Shown one piece after another: positions 10,480-23,201 of a stretch of DNA of 64,000 nt (position 1 is its first letter; each line of letters opens with the position of its first letter). Both the position numbers and the translations under genes were made by a program. This DNA is from Earliella scabrosa. Taxonomy: Eukaryota > Basidiomycota > Agaricomycetes > Polyporales > Polyporaceae. Location of the stretch: the NCBI GenBank assembly GCA_022605405.1, contig JABYQQ010000017.1, forward strand, positions 620,001 through 684,000, written 5' to 3'. Below the pieces are notes generated by a model, which worked only from the letters and a program-made list of their open reading frames with translations, had not been told where the DNA came from and searched no databases.

Positions 10480-12870
10480 GGCCGGAGATGGAAGAATACC
10501 CACCGGCGTGGCTACTCAAAGTTCATCTGGCGTCTCTTTCTCTCGAGTTAGCTAGTCTGCTGCCGGACATCTGTGGTACACTTACTGTCGGAGATAAGTA
10601 CTCAGCAAGAGGCAGTGCCAGTGGCAGGTTCAGAGTCTGTTAACAGGTGGCTAATACACAAGTTGCATACAAATCCAATTTTCACATCATGCTCAGAGAA
10701 CAGCGGCCGAACTCGAACTATCAACGGCCGGAGAACTATCAACGGCCGCCGGAGAACCGCTGGATGATAACCATAACTTGAACAGCGACAGTTGTAGACG
10801 GGGACGTACTTTGCCAGTAATATCTTAGTCTCGTCGAGCCGACGAGAATTTGTCCGGCCGTTGAGACCTGCTGGAGTCTTGACCGGCCATTCTGACATAA
10901 CCCGGGGAGAGCTCATTCAAGATGAGACGGTAATCCGGCCACATTGCTGGTCTCGCCGTCAGAAGCCTGTCTAGCCGCTGCAGCGTCGTCAAGACCTTGA
11001 CTGGCCGTGTATCGGATACTTGTGGCCAACTACTGAGTGGCCGTTTAATTCTTGACGAGAGCTTTGGCCGTTCATAGCTTGACAGGCCGTCACTGCTTGA
11101 ACAGCTTCGGGAAAGCTCTCAACGGCTGGTCAACTTCAAAAGAACGGCCGTATGACCCCTTTCCGGCCGCTGAAAGCAACTTCGGCCGTGAAGAGCCTGT
11201 ACCGCCGATGAGAATTTCCCGGCCGTTGACAGCTTATCCGGCCGTCGAGAGCTTGTCTGGCCGTAGAGAGATTGTGCAGCCATCAAGAGCTTGTCCGGCC
11301 GTCAAGAGCTTGTCCGGCCGTCGAGATCCAGTCCCAGCGGCCGTACATTCACGAAGAGACTGGCTTGACCGGCCATCGAGAGCTAGTCCCACCGCCGCCA
11401 GATGCATGATCGGCCGAGTCGATGAGAGTTCTTCCAGCCACTGAAACCCAGCTCGGCCGTCCAATTCAAGGGTTTGTACGGCCGTTGAGAACTTTCCCTC
11501 AGGCCGGACAGGTTGTCAGCGGCCGGAGCGTATCCGACCATTGAAAGCTTCTCCGGCCGTCGAGAGCTTCTCCGGCCATCCAGAGCTTCTCCGGCCATCC
11601 AGAGTGTTCCGGCCATCCAGAGTGTTCCGGCCGTTGAGAGTGTTCCGGCCGTTGAGAGTGTTCCAGCCGTTGAGAGCGCTTCCGGCCGGAAAGCTCTCAA
11701 CGGCCGGTCATAGTCTCAACGACTATATAGCTCTTCTTGGCCGTAAAAAGCCGTTGAGGACTTGCCTTTTGTACGGCCGTTGAGAACTTGACCGGCCATC
11801 GAGAGCTTTCTAGGCATCGAGAGAGTTCCGGGCGTCGAGACCTCCGGCTCTATACGGGCAGTAGAAAGGCTAAATATCAGTCTATCCGGGAGCAAGTTAA
11901 AAGCTCAACTAGCCGTTGATTGCCAGACCGGAGGCCACAGCTGGGTGCTGAAAGGTCAGTCAGTTGATAACACTTCGAGTGTCAGAAGAACTTACTATAT
12001 AGTAGTACCGCCGGTTGTGATTACTGGTCTCGACAGCCGTCGCTGAGCTATCAGAACTCACATGCAGAGCACTTGCAGGAGCTCCTGTTTATGTTTTTTT
12101 TTTTTTTTTGGGATCCTTGTTTTACGCCCTGGAGGGCCGCGCCCTATGGTAGGCGTAACTACACAGGGTACCTAGCGCATGTACGTAGCTGGGGGGTTGC
12201 TGAGCAGGGATAGAGGGGGAAGGTATTAGGTCGAGGCAGACGACCATCGCCAATATTGAGTCGCCGCAGGGCGAGGTGTCGTAGTGTAAGTAAATGGAAG
12301 TAGGAGATAGCGAGGAGTGAGGAGAGAGAGGGATGGGAGGAGCGGGCTCCCCACTGCGCATAGTTCCCGCCGCTCCTGACCGTCAAGTCCTGTTTATGTT
12401 GACGTTGTGATTTTAACCACGCATAGCATCATATCCGAGTCGTGATAGTACCATTATAGCACATTACACTACTCTAAGTGCTTCCTGAAGGTAGACGCAC
12501 AAAAGAGTGTCGGTGAGGGGCAGAAGTACCCAAGAATATTTTGAACATACCTCGACAACTCCACAGACAAATAAATTGAAGGACATGCACACGTTCATTA
12601 GAACAGTCAGCCTGAGACAGCTACTGGCATCCGACTGTGTTGGAAGGGTCAGACAAATGACCGGAAAAACAGTTCATCGGCCGGAGAACATCCGTTGAAT
12701 CATGTTACTTACTAGCATCTATCGCTATATATCATTAAACTTTGTCATCTCCTGCGCCAGTAGAGGTGGCGTATGAACGGCCGGAAAGAGCACAGACTGC
12801 TGTGGGCAACAGTCGCAGGATGAATGTCAAGTGGCCGTTGAGTGGCCGTATTGAAGCGTACTCGGATCCA
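10480..12870. repeat. GGCCG-motif repeat island
   Basis: Dozens of degenerate 18-19-base units built on CCGGCCGTCGAGAGCTT occur, densest at 10,850-11,840. Some are in direct tandem (for example 11,550-11,700) and others are scattered in both orientations. Single motifs continue on both flanks to about 10,480 and 12,870. Several frames stay open through the tandem parts only because the unit is nearly a multiple of three; these are not genes. The arrangement resembles the subterminal repeats of large DNA transposons, where transposase binds, but the owner is not known. A retro-insertion interrupts the island at 12,096-12,387. Confidence 0.75.
12083..12400 (-). mobile_element. Poly(A)-tailed retro-insertion (SINE or processed retrocopy) with 13-bp target duplication
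   Basis: A run of 16 T at 12,094-12,109 is the poly(A) tail of a - strand insert whose head is near 12,387. The flanks carry the same 13 bases, TCCTGTTTATGTT, at 12,083-12,095 and 12,388-12,400, as expected for target-primed reverse transcription. The body is about 280 bases. A 75-codon open frame crosses it, but I recognise no protein and no Pol III A/B boxes, so SINE and processed mRNA copy both remain possible. The two reading-direction cues (tail and duplication) agree. Confidence 0.75.
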
Positions 12871-12978
12871 TGCGGCCGACTCTCCCGCCATCACCTGTGC
12901 CTGGCCATCAGCCAAGCCATCATCCGCCGGATTCCGGCGGATTCCGCCGGAAACTGCACCATACTTCAGGTGGTCTCG

Positions 12979-15900
12979 GCACGGTGGTGCCCGCAGGCTT
13001 GTTGTTGTGCGCAATCTCCATAGATGAGTGCGTGCAGGAATACGATGAAGTCGACGTTCTCAGTGAGTGGGCTAGCTATAGCGCGTGGAGGAGATGGGGA
13101 CTCTGAGGGAGGACTTAACTCAGCACTTTATATACTGTTCGACTGGCATGGACCCACCGGGACCGCAGACACCGTTGACCCCCGGTAACGCGATAGATCT
13201 CAATAACCTATTACTGCCAGATGCCAGAAGACGCTTGATCCCATGACAATTACACCCACAATTGAAACGCATGGTCCAAGTAGTCTGATCTCACAGCCGG
13301 TTCGGACTCTAACAGAGCTACATGTAGTGGGGACGCCTGGGCTTGGTGAACAATGAGATTGTTTCTTCAACATCTAGTGAACTAGCTGTCATATCGCTCA
13401 AGTTCTCTCAGATAGTATTCAGCATCCTGACAACGTTGCAAGAGAGGAGTTAGCTCCGCAATTGAAATCATTCACCGTGGAGTATCGGTATCTGTCTTCA
13501 CATCTCTGCTACGTTGATTGTCATGTCATAAGAACCCCGAGGCTCGCATTTCGCGCCTCATGCGGTCACGATGTGGGGTGCATGAACCTTCGGGTTATCG
13601 TGACCAAGCGGTTGATATTGGGAATTCGGGAATATGCTCAGATTCGGAAGCACTGCCTGCACGAGGACAAGGGTTGCACGTTACACCCTCCGACCTAGTA
13701 GTCGCCGGGCTCACAAGTGCGTTCTCTTCCCTTCGCTGGAAATCTGATCTGAGTCGCAGAACTGACGGTGATTCAAGAGATGGGGAAGGCCGAGGCATAC
13801 GGTCTCTCAATGATCTACAGCAGCAAAAACTAGTAAGGCGACAATTATGGAGCACTTATCGATTAGACATCGGCTATGCGAACAGGGTAGTGAGGGCACG
13901 CTTCATCGTCACGCTTGTGAGAACAGTTTCACTGTCGCGACGGAGTTGTAAAACTGGCTTAGGGAATAGCACGGGTTTTTGACGGTTTTTTGGGCGCCAA
14001 TCTTGTAGCCCTTGCCGAGAGCTTTCGAACGATACCAGATACGTCCAAATTGGACCAAAACTGAGGGAGATATCTCAAAAACGATTCTACAAAGTTTCAA
14101 GTCATTTCATCAAAAATTGTGACCTGGAGCGTCACATCATTGTGACGAGCGTCTCACGGGTCAAAAACCCGCGGGTTTTTCGACCCGTGATGAGACGTGA
14201 CACGGCGGTCACGCTCCAGGTCACAATTTTTGATGAAATGACTTGAAACTTTGTAGAATCGTTTTTGAGATATCTCCCTCAGTTTTGGTCCAATTTGGAC
14301 GTATCTGGTATCGTTCGAAAGCTCTCGGCAAGGGCTACAAGATTGGCGCCCAAAAAACCGTCAAAAACCCGTGCTATTCCCTAAACTGGCTCATCTTCCG
14401 AGTGTTCGCGTTGTCCGTAAACTTCAAGAATGTATACTCGTGACCCGTCATGGTGATGCACGCCGCTACCGCACACGGCCGCTGAATATGCAAGAGTATG
14501 TAGTTAGTGACCCGTCCGGCGCTGAAATCATTCTAGTAGTACAAGCTGAGCTGACAAGCCAGGGTCACACCTGCAATATTGCGAGATGCTCGAGGACTGA
14601 CGGGGGCAGACAGTCAGGCGTTCCAAGATTGTATGGGCTGAGCCCAGCCGAGATTCCTGCGTGTCCACAATTTCATTTTCAACATCTGTCTCAGGAAAGG
14701 CTCACTGACACGCGCATTCCAAAAGAGAAGCATTCATATCCGAGTCACGTCGGAGAACCACGACCCAGAGAGAAAGAGTCTAAGGATCTGATACATGCGG
14801 CGATGATGCTCTAATTGTTGTCCCGATTATCTTCACATCTGAGGGACCACAGTGCTCCTTTCAAGGAAGAGGGAGCATGCGTGTGCGAAGTACCGCTCAT
14901 ACCTCGGAAGTACTAACAAGAAACTGGCGGGGTACTCGCATCACACATTGTCGGGTTCTTGTGGTTTTTTCAAGAGTCCCCTTGCAGGAAGCCAGCATAA
15001 CTTCACACACCAAGGATGACTTGGCAAAATCATGAACCGGCAGTCGGAGGAGTCAACTTACCTTACCAGGCTGACCGGCACCGCCACTCTGATAGCACTG
15101 TGGCGTCCCACTCCGAAATTGCCTGTTAGGCTTGTCCGCGGCACAAAGTCGTTCCCGTTGAGATTGTGACTCGCGACTCATTTAGGGACTCGGCGAGTCA
15201 CTGGAATAACATGACTCGGTAAGTCGCCCCCGCGCCATGGCCAACTCCGCCAGAGGCGTACCACGGGCAGCCGTTCGCCATAATTGTGTCCCCAGACTGG
15301 CTCTCGCAGATCATCTTCTTTGTTATTGTGTACTTTCAAGACTCCTTCATTGCCACTGTGACTCACTCGGACCCGGAAGTGCTGCAGAATCTGGCTGCCT
15401 GAGAACTGACCGTTGCTTCGGTCCCCCATAAATGGATACGACAATAAGTACCCAGTGCCCTGATGACTCCTTGCGAAGGACCAATGACTTCTGAGAACTA
15501 CCCCAAAAGTTGTCCTAAGACAGTGTCTGATGGACATTCTGATTGTGTATCAGGAAAGATGGGTGGTAGTACAATGCCAATTGCGGTTTCAGGGTGAGAA
15601 TGGAGCTTGAACGTTGGCCCAGGTCATCCGCCCGCACGAACAACCATTTGTCTTCTTCTCCCTCCGAGTCCCTGTCTACATTCCCGCGTAGACATGAAAA
15701 GTCCGATGGCTGCTCCAGCTGAAAAGTTCACAACCGCACAAATCGCAAGTTCGGCACTTGACTGTCGGCTCGCCACGCCACTTCGCCCAGCAGTACTCCC
15801 AGTTGATGCTCCCCGCAACCTCGACCGACCATCCCACCTCTCCAATGGCTATGGGTGTATGAGTGCCCGCGGCTACTACCCTTACATCCGGCTCAGACAT

Positions 15901-17317
15901 AGGTTCTCCAGGACACACACTGGCTGTCTCGATGGACAGATGTTCCCAGTTCTATACGCACGGGACATGCTGCCAAACCTTCGTCTGGATCACTTCAACC
16001 ACATCCATCGGGAAATGAATCGTCCGTCACGGTGAGTCTCCTGATTCTACAACAACCTAGATGCCGATTCCATGCTGCACTGCAGCAGATGCCTGTCGTT
16101 GCAACTGAGAGCGTCGACGACAGCACCAGACTCGGAGACGCTTTGGAGCATGCCAACAGTCAAGTTGCGACAGTTCTTGCAGTTGCATCGCCACTGGCAG
16201 AAGACTGTGGCGCAACTCGCATCATCGCAGTAGATATTGATACATGTAAGTGAACCCAATGTCGCGTCTGAACGCTACTGATAACCTTCCGGGATTTACG
16301 TAGCCATGAGTGTGGCGTAAGTGTTCTACTCACCACCGGCGTGACTCACCGGACTGACAGTCACATTGGCGTCGCCTGCTGTAGACTGATACCTCCTCTT
16401 GAAGAGCTGAGCCCAGTGGTAGATGATGGCGAGGATGGTGAAATATCACCGGGACGGGCACGTTCTCCTTGGTTTCTTGGCGCATGGCCAGCGTCCGTTA
16501 GTCGTGCCTCTGATGAGGCAAAGGGCAGCAACAAGTCATACAAGCTATGACGCGTACGAATTCGAGCTCGCGAGGCTCGCACCGTAGTGGCATCGGCACC
16601 AAGTTGTTCCTATATCAATCACGATTGAAGTAGTTCGTGAAGGCGAATAGTCCTGTAGATCCGAACAATAGTGATGGTATGTTCCTGTATGTTGAGCGCC
16701 GCGAATGTAAACCACCGCAAAACGAGGATGTACTGAGGACGGGCTGCACCTAGACTCTCATCGTATAGAAGGGGCTATAACGAAGCCCGCAGGCCGGCCC
16801 TGAATTTGACGTTGTATGGTGTTGTTTGCTCTGACTACTCTTTACGGAAGGCGTCTAGTTCCCGCATCGTCTTGAGCACCTGAGTGACACCTTCTAGCCG
16901 TATACTTAGCTACGGGAACGCGTCGCTGCAGCGTCCTAATTAGCTAGGGCTCTCCCTGTGATCTCCACCCTGCAGAAAACCCAGCAATCTAGCTGATTGC
17001 ACCGGAGATCAGCCGGAAAATCGGCTGGAGATCCGCCATCAAAACAAACAGCGCTCAATGTGTCATGGGCGCTGAAGTCCAGACCCTCCGCGCTGGAAGT
17101 CCCACGCCGGTTGTTCAACAAACTCACGTGGTTCGCGCCCTCGTCCCACTCTAGCGCGGCGCGGCGGGCTCCTGCGCCCCCGTTCAACAAACCCACGTGA
17201 TCGTGCCGCCTGTTCGCCACCGGCGCTCCCTCCCTTTCTTCCCTCCATCCGCCACCCGCCACCCGCCACCCGCCTCCTCGCCCCGCCCCTCCCTGCCCCC
17301 GTCGTTCTTCTTTGATC
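12979..17317. other. Long 5' region of the second KDZ element, no confident gene
   Basis: Apart from the hAT MITE there is no gene I can support. A weak chain of coding-like pieces lies at about 15,600-16,550 on the + strand: a 142-codon frame ending near a GTGAGT donor at 16,034, then a frame containing QMPVVATESVDDSTRLGDAL, then one ending KGSNKSYKL. They do not form a continuous protein by eye and may be a decayed gene. A small hairpin (AGCCGgaaaatCGGCT) occurs near 17,015, about 300 bases before the transposase start. Confidence 0.4.
13952..14391. mobile_element. hAT-type foldback MITE with 8-bp target duplication
   Basis: The element spans 13,960-14,383 (424 bp) and is almost wholly palindromic. 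The left arm begins TAGGGAATAGCACGGG and the right arm ends with its exact reverse complement. The arms run about 190 bases each and meet near CCCGCGGG, with a few mismatches close to the centre. It is flanked on both sides by AACTGGCT (13,952-13,959 and 14,384-14,391). An 8-bp duplication and TAGGG termini are hallmarks of the hAT superfamily. There is no transposase, so it is non-autonomous. The near-identity of the arms suggests a recent or converted copy. It also explains why one short peptide frame appears on both strands here. Confidence 0.9.
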
Positions 17318-20300
17318 ATGGGCAAGCGACGGCGCAAGGGCGGCTTCTCTTCTACCTCACGCTCCGTCCACATGACCGTCGTCGGCGACGATGGCGACAT
17401 CACTACCACCGACAGCAAGCTGGCCGACCTGGCGAACGATATCCAAGCAGAACAAGATGCGAAAAGGAGGTGATTGAATGGTGAGTAAACATCTGTATTA
17501 CACCTGCACGCCCTTGCCAATGGCGAGATTGTAGAGCTCTCGCAGAAGGTACAAGCCGCTCTCGCCGACAGCGCCCTTGAGGGCAACAGCGACCCAGACC
17601 GCCTCATGGCTGACGTCCACGAATTCATGCAAGATCATTTGGCGTTCCCGCTTGGAGAGGGAGAGGGCGATGGAGAAGGAGAGGGAGAAGGAGATGGCGA
17701 TGAATGGGTTGACAAGGAGGAGGAACGCCATGGAACTGAGTGGACGGCGGCTCAGCTGAGTGCGCTTACCAGGTGAGTCCGCCATTCGTTGAGTAGAGCG
17801 AACTGCATCCAATGCCGCTCAAGTTCTGGCCGATGGAGAGCGCAGCGCCGTCGGAATGACCAACGAACTCGGCGCGACCGCAACCAGGCCAGCAACGCGG
17901 CCTGGCAAGCTCAACTGCCGGAGCTCGTCCACGCCTTCCTCCAGTGGAAACATCCTACTGCTTGCACGGTCCCCAGTACTCAAGACGTTCCTCCCTCTAC
18001 GGTGCCCCTTGACGACATACCCCCATCCAGTACGTGCTTATCTCTTGCTTCCTTACAGCTAACCTCATCTTCATCAGACACGTCAACGCCAACATCCGAA
18101 GACCGTCCTGGCGGTCGAACGACGCCTTTGCAGCCACTAGCGAGCACCCCGCTTACCAGTGTTCAAACTCCAGGCATCGCGCCACAACACGACGCCTCCA
18201 CCATGGCCAATCTTCATCACTTTGACGTCACGACGGTTCATACGCACGGTACGAGCATTCTGCGTCCCCCCGCTAGTCCTGTACTCACATGATCAGAGTA
18301 TCGTGGTGTCAGGAAGATCCCACAACGTGTCAACGAGCTCCCGAATGTTTCCCTCATCAACCAAGGACTTCTCGGCACCACACCGACCCAGCCCCGCATG
18401 GCCATTGGCCTGGAGTGTCTTGAACTCTACCACCAGATTCGTCGGCGTCAAGCGTCCTTCAGTATCCAGGCCATGGTGAAGGTCCTATGTGCGCTACACA
18501 ACGTCAGTATGTCCGATCGTCGACGCGCTTCTTGGGCTGATAGATTGATTGCTTTCCAGGTGACGTATACTCCGCATCTCCGCAATCAATTCTCGGAGGC
18601 GTTTGATACGTACCTCGAAATTGTGCGCCGGGTAGCGGCTGCTGTGGACAACGCACTTGGACGAGCATCGTCCGATTGGCGCCTGAAGTACAGCTGTCCG
18701 CCGTGCGGCTACAAGGTAATGAGCACTCATGTCATTGTAGAACCATCATCAATATATTTTGTTTGTACTACTCAGCAACCAGGCGAGCCTGTCCTTGTTC
18801 CTGCGCGCCTCCACGCGATGGACGGCAACAATTCCCTGAAGCGAGTTGAAGCGTCTGGCCATGCCGACGAGCGTTCATTTAGGAGCGCGTTCCTGATCCC
18901 GCCCGAGGAAGTCGATCAATTTCAAAATGAAGTCCAGGCCCGGAAACAGACAGCCGCGCCGCCGGTTCATCCGGTCGATGCGGATGACGCAGCCGACGCA
19001 GCGGAGTGCACAAAGCGGTGGAAGGCTGCGAACGCAACAGCTGAAGGAAGTGTCAAAGTGTTTGAACAGACCGGTGTATTCATATGCGCATGTCGTCACG
19101 GTCAGGTTGAGACTATAGTGGAGATGCGGCACTCAGGCGAGCTGTATGCCTTTCTCCCTCTTACGCGTTGCATTGTTCTCACCTGTGTATACAGGGCAAA
19201 GTACCCTTTAGCGACGACAAATAGGATCATGGACAAGCTGGGCGACGATCAAGCTGTTGGGCACGACATAGCATGCTCCTTCACGGCCACCATCGGTAAT
19301 AGCTCCATCGGCGCCAAGGCACGCGCGACACGACTCGATCTAGCTGTCAACGCGTTCCATGGCCACGCGCATAATAGGCTGTGCCAGCTCCGATATCATC
19401 CGTTGTTCCGCAAGGTCCTCGGTCTGGAAGACCTCGAGACATGCGAACGGATCTTCTCCGGATCCAATCCTCTGGCTCGCACTATACGATTCTCGTCACA
19501 TTTTCATTGGCTCCAGTTCATTGATCTCCACTTCGATCAATGGAATCGAGATCGGTACCTCGAGACGTGTACGTCCAGTGATGTCATACGCTCGGTGACG
19601 AGATACTGACTGGATTCTGTGCAGCTCGCTTCCTGTACAATAACTATCGTCAAGCCCTCAGCGTCATCGCCGAATACACCCCGATCGTCAATGCCTACAA
19701 GGCCAGCCACCAGCTGTCGGATAGCGACTTCGAGGCTTGGCCGAAAGAAGAGCTGGGTTACCTCCAGCGCCTAGCGAAGGAGCCCGAGGAAGACGCATCG
19801 AAGGTGGCGTATGTCGAGGCCCTCGTAGCTCTCAAGACAGCCGAGTAGGTTGCATAAAGGCGCTCTCAGAAGTGCATGTTTGCTGATCGATATCCTGCAC
19901 ATAGAGTTGCATTCCACAACGTCACCACGACGGCGCAGTTCCTCGATGTTGATCAAGGGAACTTCAACGTTGCCGAGCACAAAGCGCGCAATATCGCACT
20001 GGCAAGGGCGAAGATAGGCAAGATTACGAAGGCCCAGAAAGACCTCAACGTTGCAGTAAAGGCAGTCGTGGTGATCGAGCAAACACTTGGTATTCCAGAG
20101 CGATGGAGCGAGGAGAGTGCCAAGTACAAAGCGGTCGAATCCTACATGAAGAATCGACAGTTCATTCGCGCGATCGACACCCTCGAGCGACTCGTAGTTC
20201 AGCGACTGTTCGAGCTGTCAAAAGCCAACCTCGCGGGAACTGGTGTGTTACATCACTCACCTGCACAGTTTGCCTACTGACGTACTGCTACAGGATATAA

Positions 20301-20916
20301 GCTCCACCGACAGATCTCCAAGCAACTTGTACGTCGCTCCGAAGCCATCCGCACCGCTCTGAGGACGTACAACGCCCTCGCGCCCCTCCAGGATCCGCCG
20401 CGGCCGCAGCTTGAGTACGGTGACATCATGAGCTATGCCTCCCTAGGGGAGTTTGAGCTTCTGAAGCACTCGTCGCATGCTCTGTTGGAGCGGCCGTGGA
20501 GTTCCCCAACCGCTCGTGACATCATGGTCAAGTATTTCAAGATCCAGTGCGCTCATGCGGAGATTGCGCGACTCAATGTTGAGATCGCACGTCTTCACTG
20601 CTGGACAGAGGACGAGGATGCCGTCTTCGGACGAACAGTAGCCTCTCTCTTGAGCAGCGACCCGACCCTAGCGGCGGAACTCCGACTACATCACCGTGTC
20701 CAGCAGCGAGTCAATCACCTGCATCAATTGTGGCTATCGAAGATCTACGCCCTTCCGGGATACACAGGTCAACGCCCGATCATGCGTAGTACTGTAACGG
20801 ATGGATTGGTGTCGGGCGAAGATGGGGACTCGGAGCTAATGTTAGCAGACGAGGATGACGATTTGAATGACGAGGTTGTACGTCTAGAAGAGACAGTCAG
20901 TCGCATCACGTTGTAG
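17318..20916 (+). CDS. KDZ transposase (second element)
   Basis: Exons at 17318-17469, about 17530-17772, 17824-18029, 18078-18248, 18297-18502, 18560-18715, 18776-19143, 19195-19568, 19625-19844, 19905-20242 and 20294-20916 give about 1,020 residues. All junctions from exon 2 onward are in phase. Family blocks in order: AWQAQLPELVHAFLQWKH; GLLGTTPTQPRMAIGLECLE; CPPCGYK; MDGNNSLKRV (candidate Asp); KVFEQTGVFICACRHG; MDKLGDDQAVGHDIACSF (candidate Asp); NAFHGHAHNRLCQL; LEDLETCERIFSGSNPLA (candidate Glu). An acidic GEGDGEGEGEGD stretch lies near the N-terminus. The first intron does not resolve: no AG acceptor keeps the frame, and the best-fitting exon start would follow CTGCAC where CTGCAG is expected. 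It is only distantly related to the transposase at 3561-8789 and lacks a protease domain. Confidence 0.85.
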
Positions 20917-21268
20917 TATCCAGTTGTAGTGCAGGGAGGAATGCATGTGCGCCTCGATGATACGCTGTATTTGTCTCCGGTTAGATGCCATAACATGTTT
21001 CATACCCGACTGCCAGTTCGTGTTCGGACATTTCGAGCACGCTGGACGCTGTCTACGCACGAATAATATTCCAGTCTGATAGTTGGGAACTGTTACAAAA
21101 TGAGCTTATGTACAAGTGCAGTGTGTGTATAACGTAGTGCGCGCACGAATGTTGTAGGATGCAGCCCGAGCGTAGAGCGTCAAGCAAGTGGTATGCATGA
21201 AATGCGCGCGACCCGGCGTCAAGCGTCTTGAACGTCTTAACGTGCAACTTCGACTTGACCAGACAAAT
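20917..21268. other. Spacer between the transposase and the next gene
   Basis: A 3' end and promoter region. No other feature was seen. Confidence 0.5.
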
Positions 21269-23024
21269 ATGTCTGGCCAAGTCTCTCTTTCCCTCTTCCC
21301 GCCGAATCCTGGACAGCGATCTCGACCTCTCGAAGCTCTCGACCTCGCTATCCGCCCCGGTCAGACCCCTTCTGTACGTGAAGCAGTTCGATCAGTAGCA
21401 TGTCTTGCGCTCACATTGTCGTAGAATCACAGGACCTTCACCATTTCGCTCGAATCGCAACTCATCGAGGCACTTCGGCATGAGCTGCGTCATCCCAATG
21501 TCATTGCGGTCACATGGGGTACTATCAGTGAGTCGATCTTGCTTCTTTACTCACACCGATGTTGCTGATCTGCATCCGAATGGGTAAGACAACGCAGAGC
21601 TCGGACAAATAATGCGGGATCTATATCGCGAAGACGGCCTTCTCTCGTACCAGTCCCAGCTGGATCGTGCGAGAGATCCACACGCCCTGCAGCTACCGCC
21701 ACTCGTCGCTCCAACTCGACCACCTACTTCTCAAGCTTCTCCCCCTCGCTCTGAGTCTGGCAGCACCGGTAGTTACTGGGTGGATGTGGGCGAGTTTACG
21801 GCAGCACACAGGGCTGCAGCAGTGCTGGGAGAGCATGACTTGGACGTCATGTACAGTCTCGAGAACGGTCCAAGTGGTACGTCCTACGGTCAAGTCTCAA
21901 CAATGGTATATTGACAACCTCCAGCCCTCAACACAGTTGTAGTCCAGAGCGCAAGGCCGCGTCCCCAACCATCTCCCCCTACTCCTGCTCCTTCAACAAC
22001 CGAGGATTGTCCTTTCGATGTCGAAGCTCGCCGTGCCCGGCGCCGTCGAGCTAAGGCAACCGCGACCGCATCAACAGGGACTCAGACTGAGGCTCGTGGG
22101 GCCCCGGCGACTGCATCGTCGTCATCTCTGTCAAGTTGGCGTCCGGTCCCACGTCCTGATCTGACGCGAAGTAGTCTACCGGTACAGATCGTCGAGAGCG
22201 ACAGCGAGGATGAATGCAGAGGTTCCGCAGACATGGGCATGATGCCCTCCGATTCTTCGTCAAATGGGCGGGGACAGGCAAAGAGGGCCTCTGGCCGTGC
22301 AGAGGACCTCGTCGTGTCTCAGCCTGCTCCAGTTTCCGAGTGCACCTTCGTCGGCGAGGCGGCGTCCTTGCCCCCGACGCCATATGCTGTCCACGTACCC
22401 CTAGATGCCCCTTCGTCGCCGACATCTTCCCCAAGTCCCCCTCCTTCCACGATCTCCTCAGTCTCTATGTTGGAGACCTCCACAGAGAGCCTGGCGTTCC
22501 AGCACGACACGACCCCATCAGCGCCCCCCATATCGTCCATATCCGCAGCCTTTGCTCGCCCGCCGCTCCCATCCAATCAGAGGGCGGGCGTGACGTTTAT
22601 CCCCGCGCCGTCTCGCCCGGCCACCTTGGCAGCCGATCTCCCCCCGCCTTACACATCTCTGCCATCAACCGACACACCTCTCCAGGACGTTCCGCCGTTC
22701 TTGGCTGCGCCCGCGCCACCCTCTATCGCGTGGTCTGCATCGGACCCAGGACCATCGCGGCCCCCACTCCCGCCTTCTGCCCTGAGTGTTCGTGGACACA
22801 ACGTCGCCACGCTATGCACCCCAGACGTCGCGTGGTATCTGTATCGCATAGGTGCGACTGCAGATATGTACGTGACGGTCCATAAGTGCATATTCAGCCA
22901 CTCAGGCCACGGGGCGCGCAAATGGCGCGCGCGCATGTCAGAGTGCGGGTTGACCGAGGAGCAGATCACTCAGCTCATCAATTTGTTTCCTCATCACCCT
23001 CGCAGTCTACGAAACGCGTTCTAG
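21269..23024 (+). CDS. Unknown Ser/Pro-rich protein of the second KDZ element
   Basis: Four exons (21269-21373, 21425-21527, 21589-21876, 21943-23024) join in phase to 525 residues. Residues 1-165 look folded (start MSGQVSLSLFPPNPGQRSRP, then TISLESQLIEALRHELRHPN and GSYWVDVGEFTAAHRAAAVL). A long disordered Ser/Pro/Thr stretch follows, with a basic RRARRRRAK patch that could serve as a nuclear signal. The last 70 residues look folded again (DVAWYLYRIGATADMYVTVH, then KWRARMSECGLTEEQITQLI). I do not recognise a family. It lies about 350 bases after the transposase, in the same direction, inside the inverted repeats, so it is probably an accessory protein of the element. Confidence 0.7.
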
Positions 23025-23201
23025 ATGATCGGAAAATATTGTTTCAGTCTAGTCTCTCTCTTGTTAAGTTGTTGCGCAGTGCCGGTTGTCATATGGTTAG
23101 TGCCTGTACCTCTCGAATATATGCTTGTCTCTGGCTGGACCCGCCCCATCTCAGCCCCTCTACCACGTCCACATTCACCTACACCCCACGTCGCATCCCC
23201 T

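Noticed and set aside
11280..11700. CRISPR-like array of short repeats
   Set aside because: Repeat units are directly adjacent with no unique spacers of constant length, and the genome is eukaryotic.
11052..11783. Open frames rich in AGTLS or PAVES repeats
   Set aside because: They are translations of the GGCCG repeat unit in different frames.
12122..12386. 75-79-codon frames on the - strand
   Set aside because: They lie inside the retro-insertion and match no recognisable protein. They are kept only as part of that element.
12905..12978. Helitron terminus (hairpin near an end)
   Set aside because: The GC palindromes form hairpins, but no CTRR end, TC start or Rep/helicase gene is visible.
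13909..14443. The same about 48-residue peptide encoded on both strands
   Set aside because: It is the two arms of the foldback MITE, not a gene.
16936..17628. 230-codon - strand frame
   Set aside because: It is antisense to the first exons of the KDZ transposase; its composition follows the GC bias of the opposite strand.
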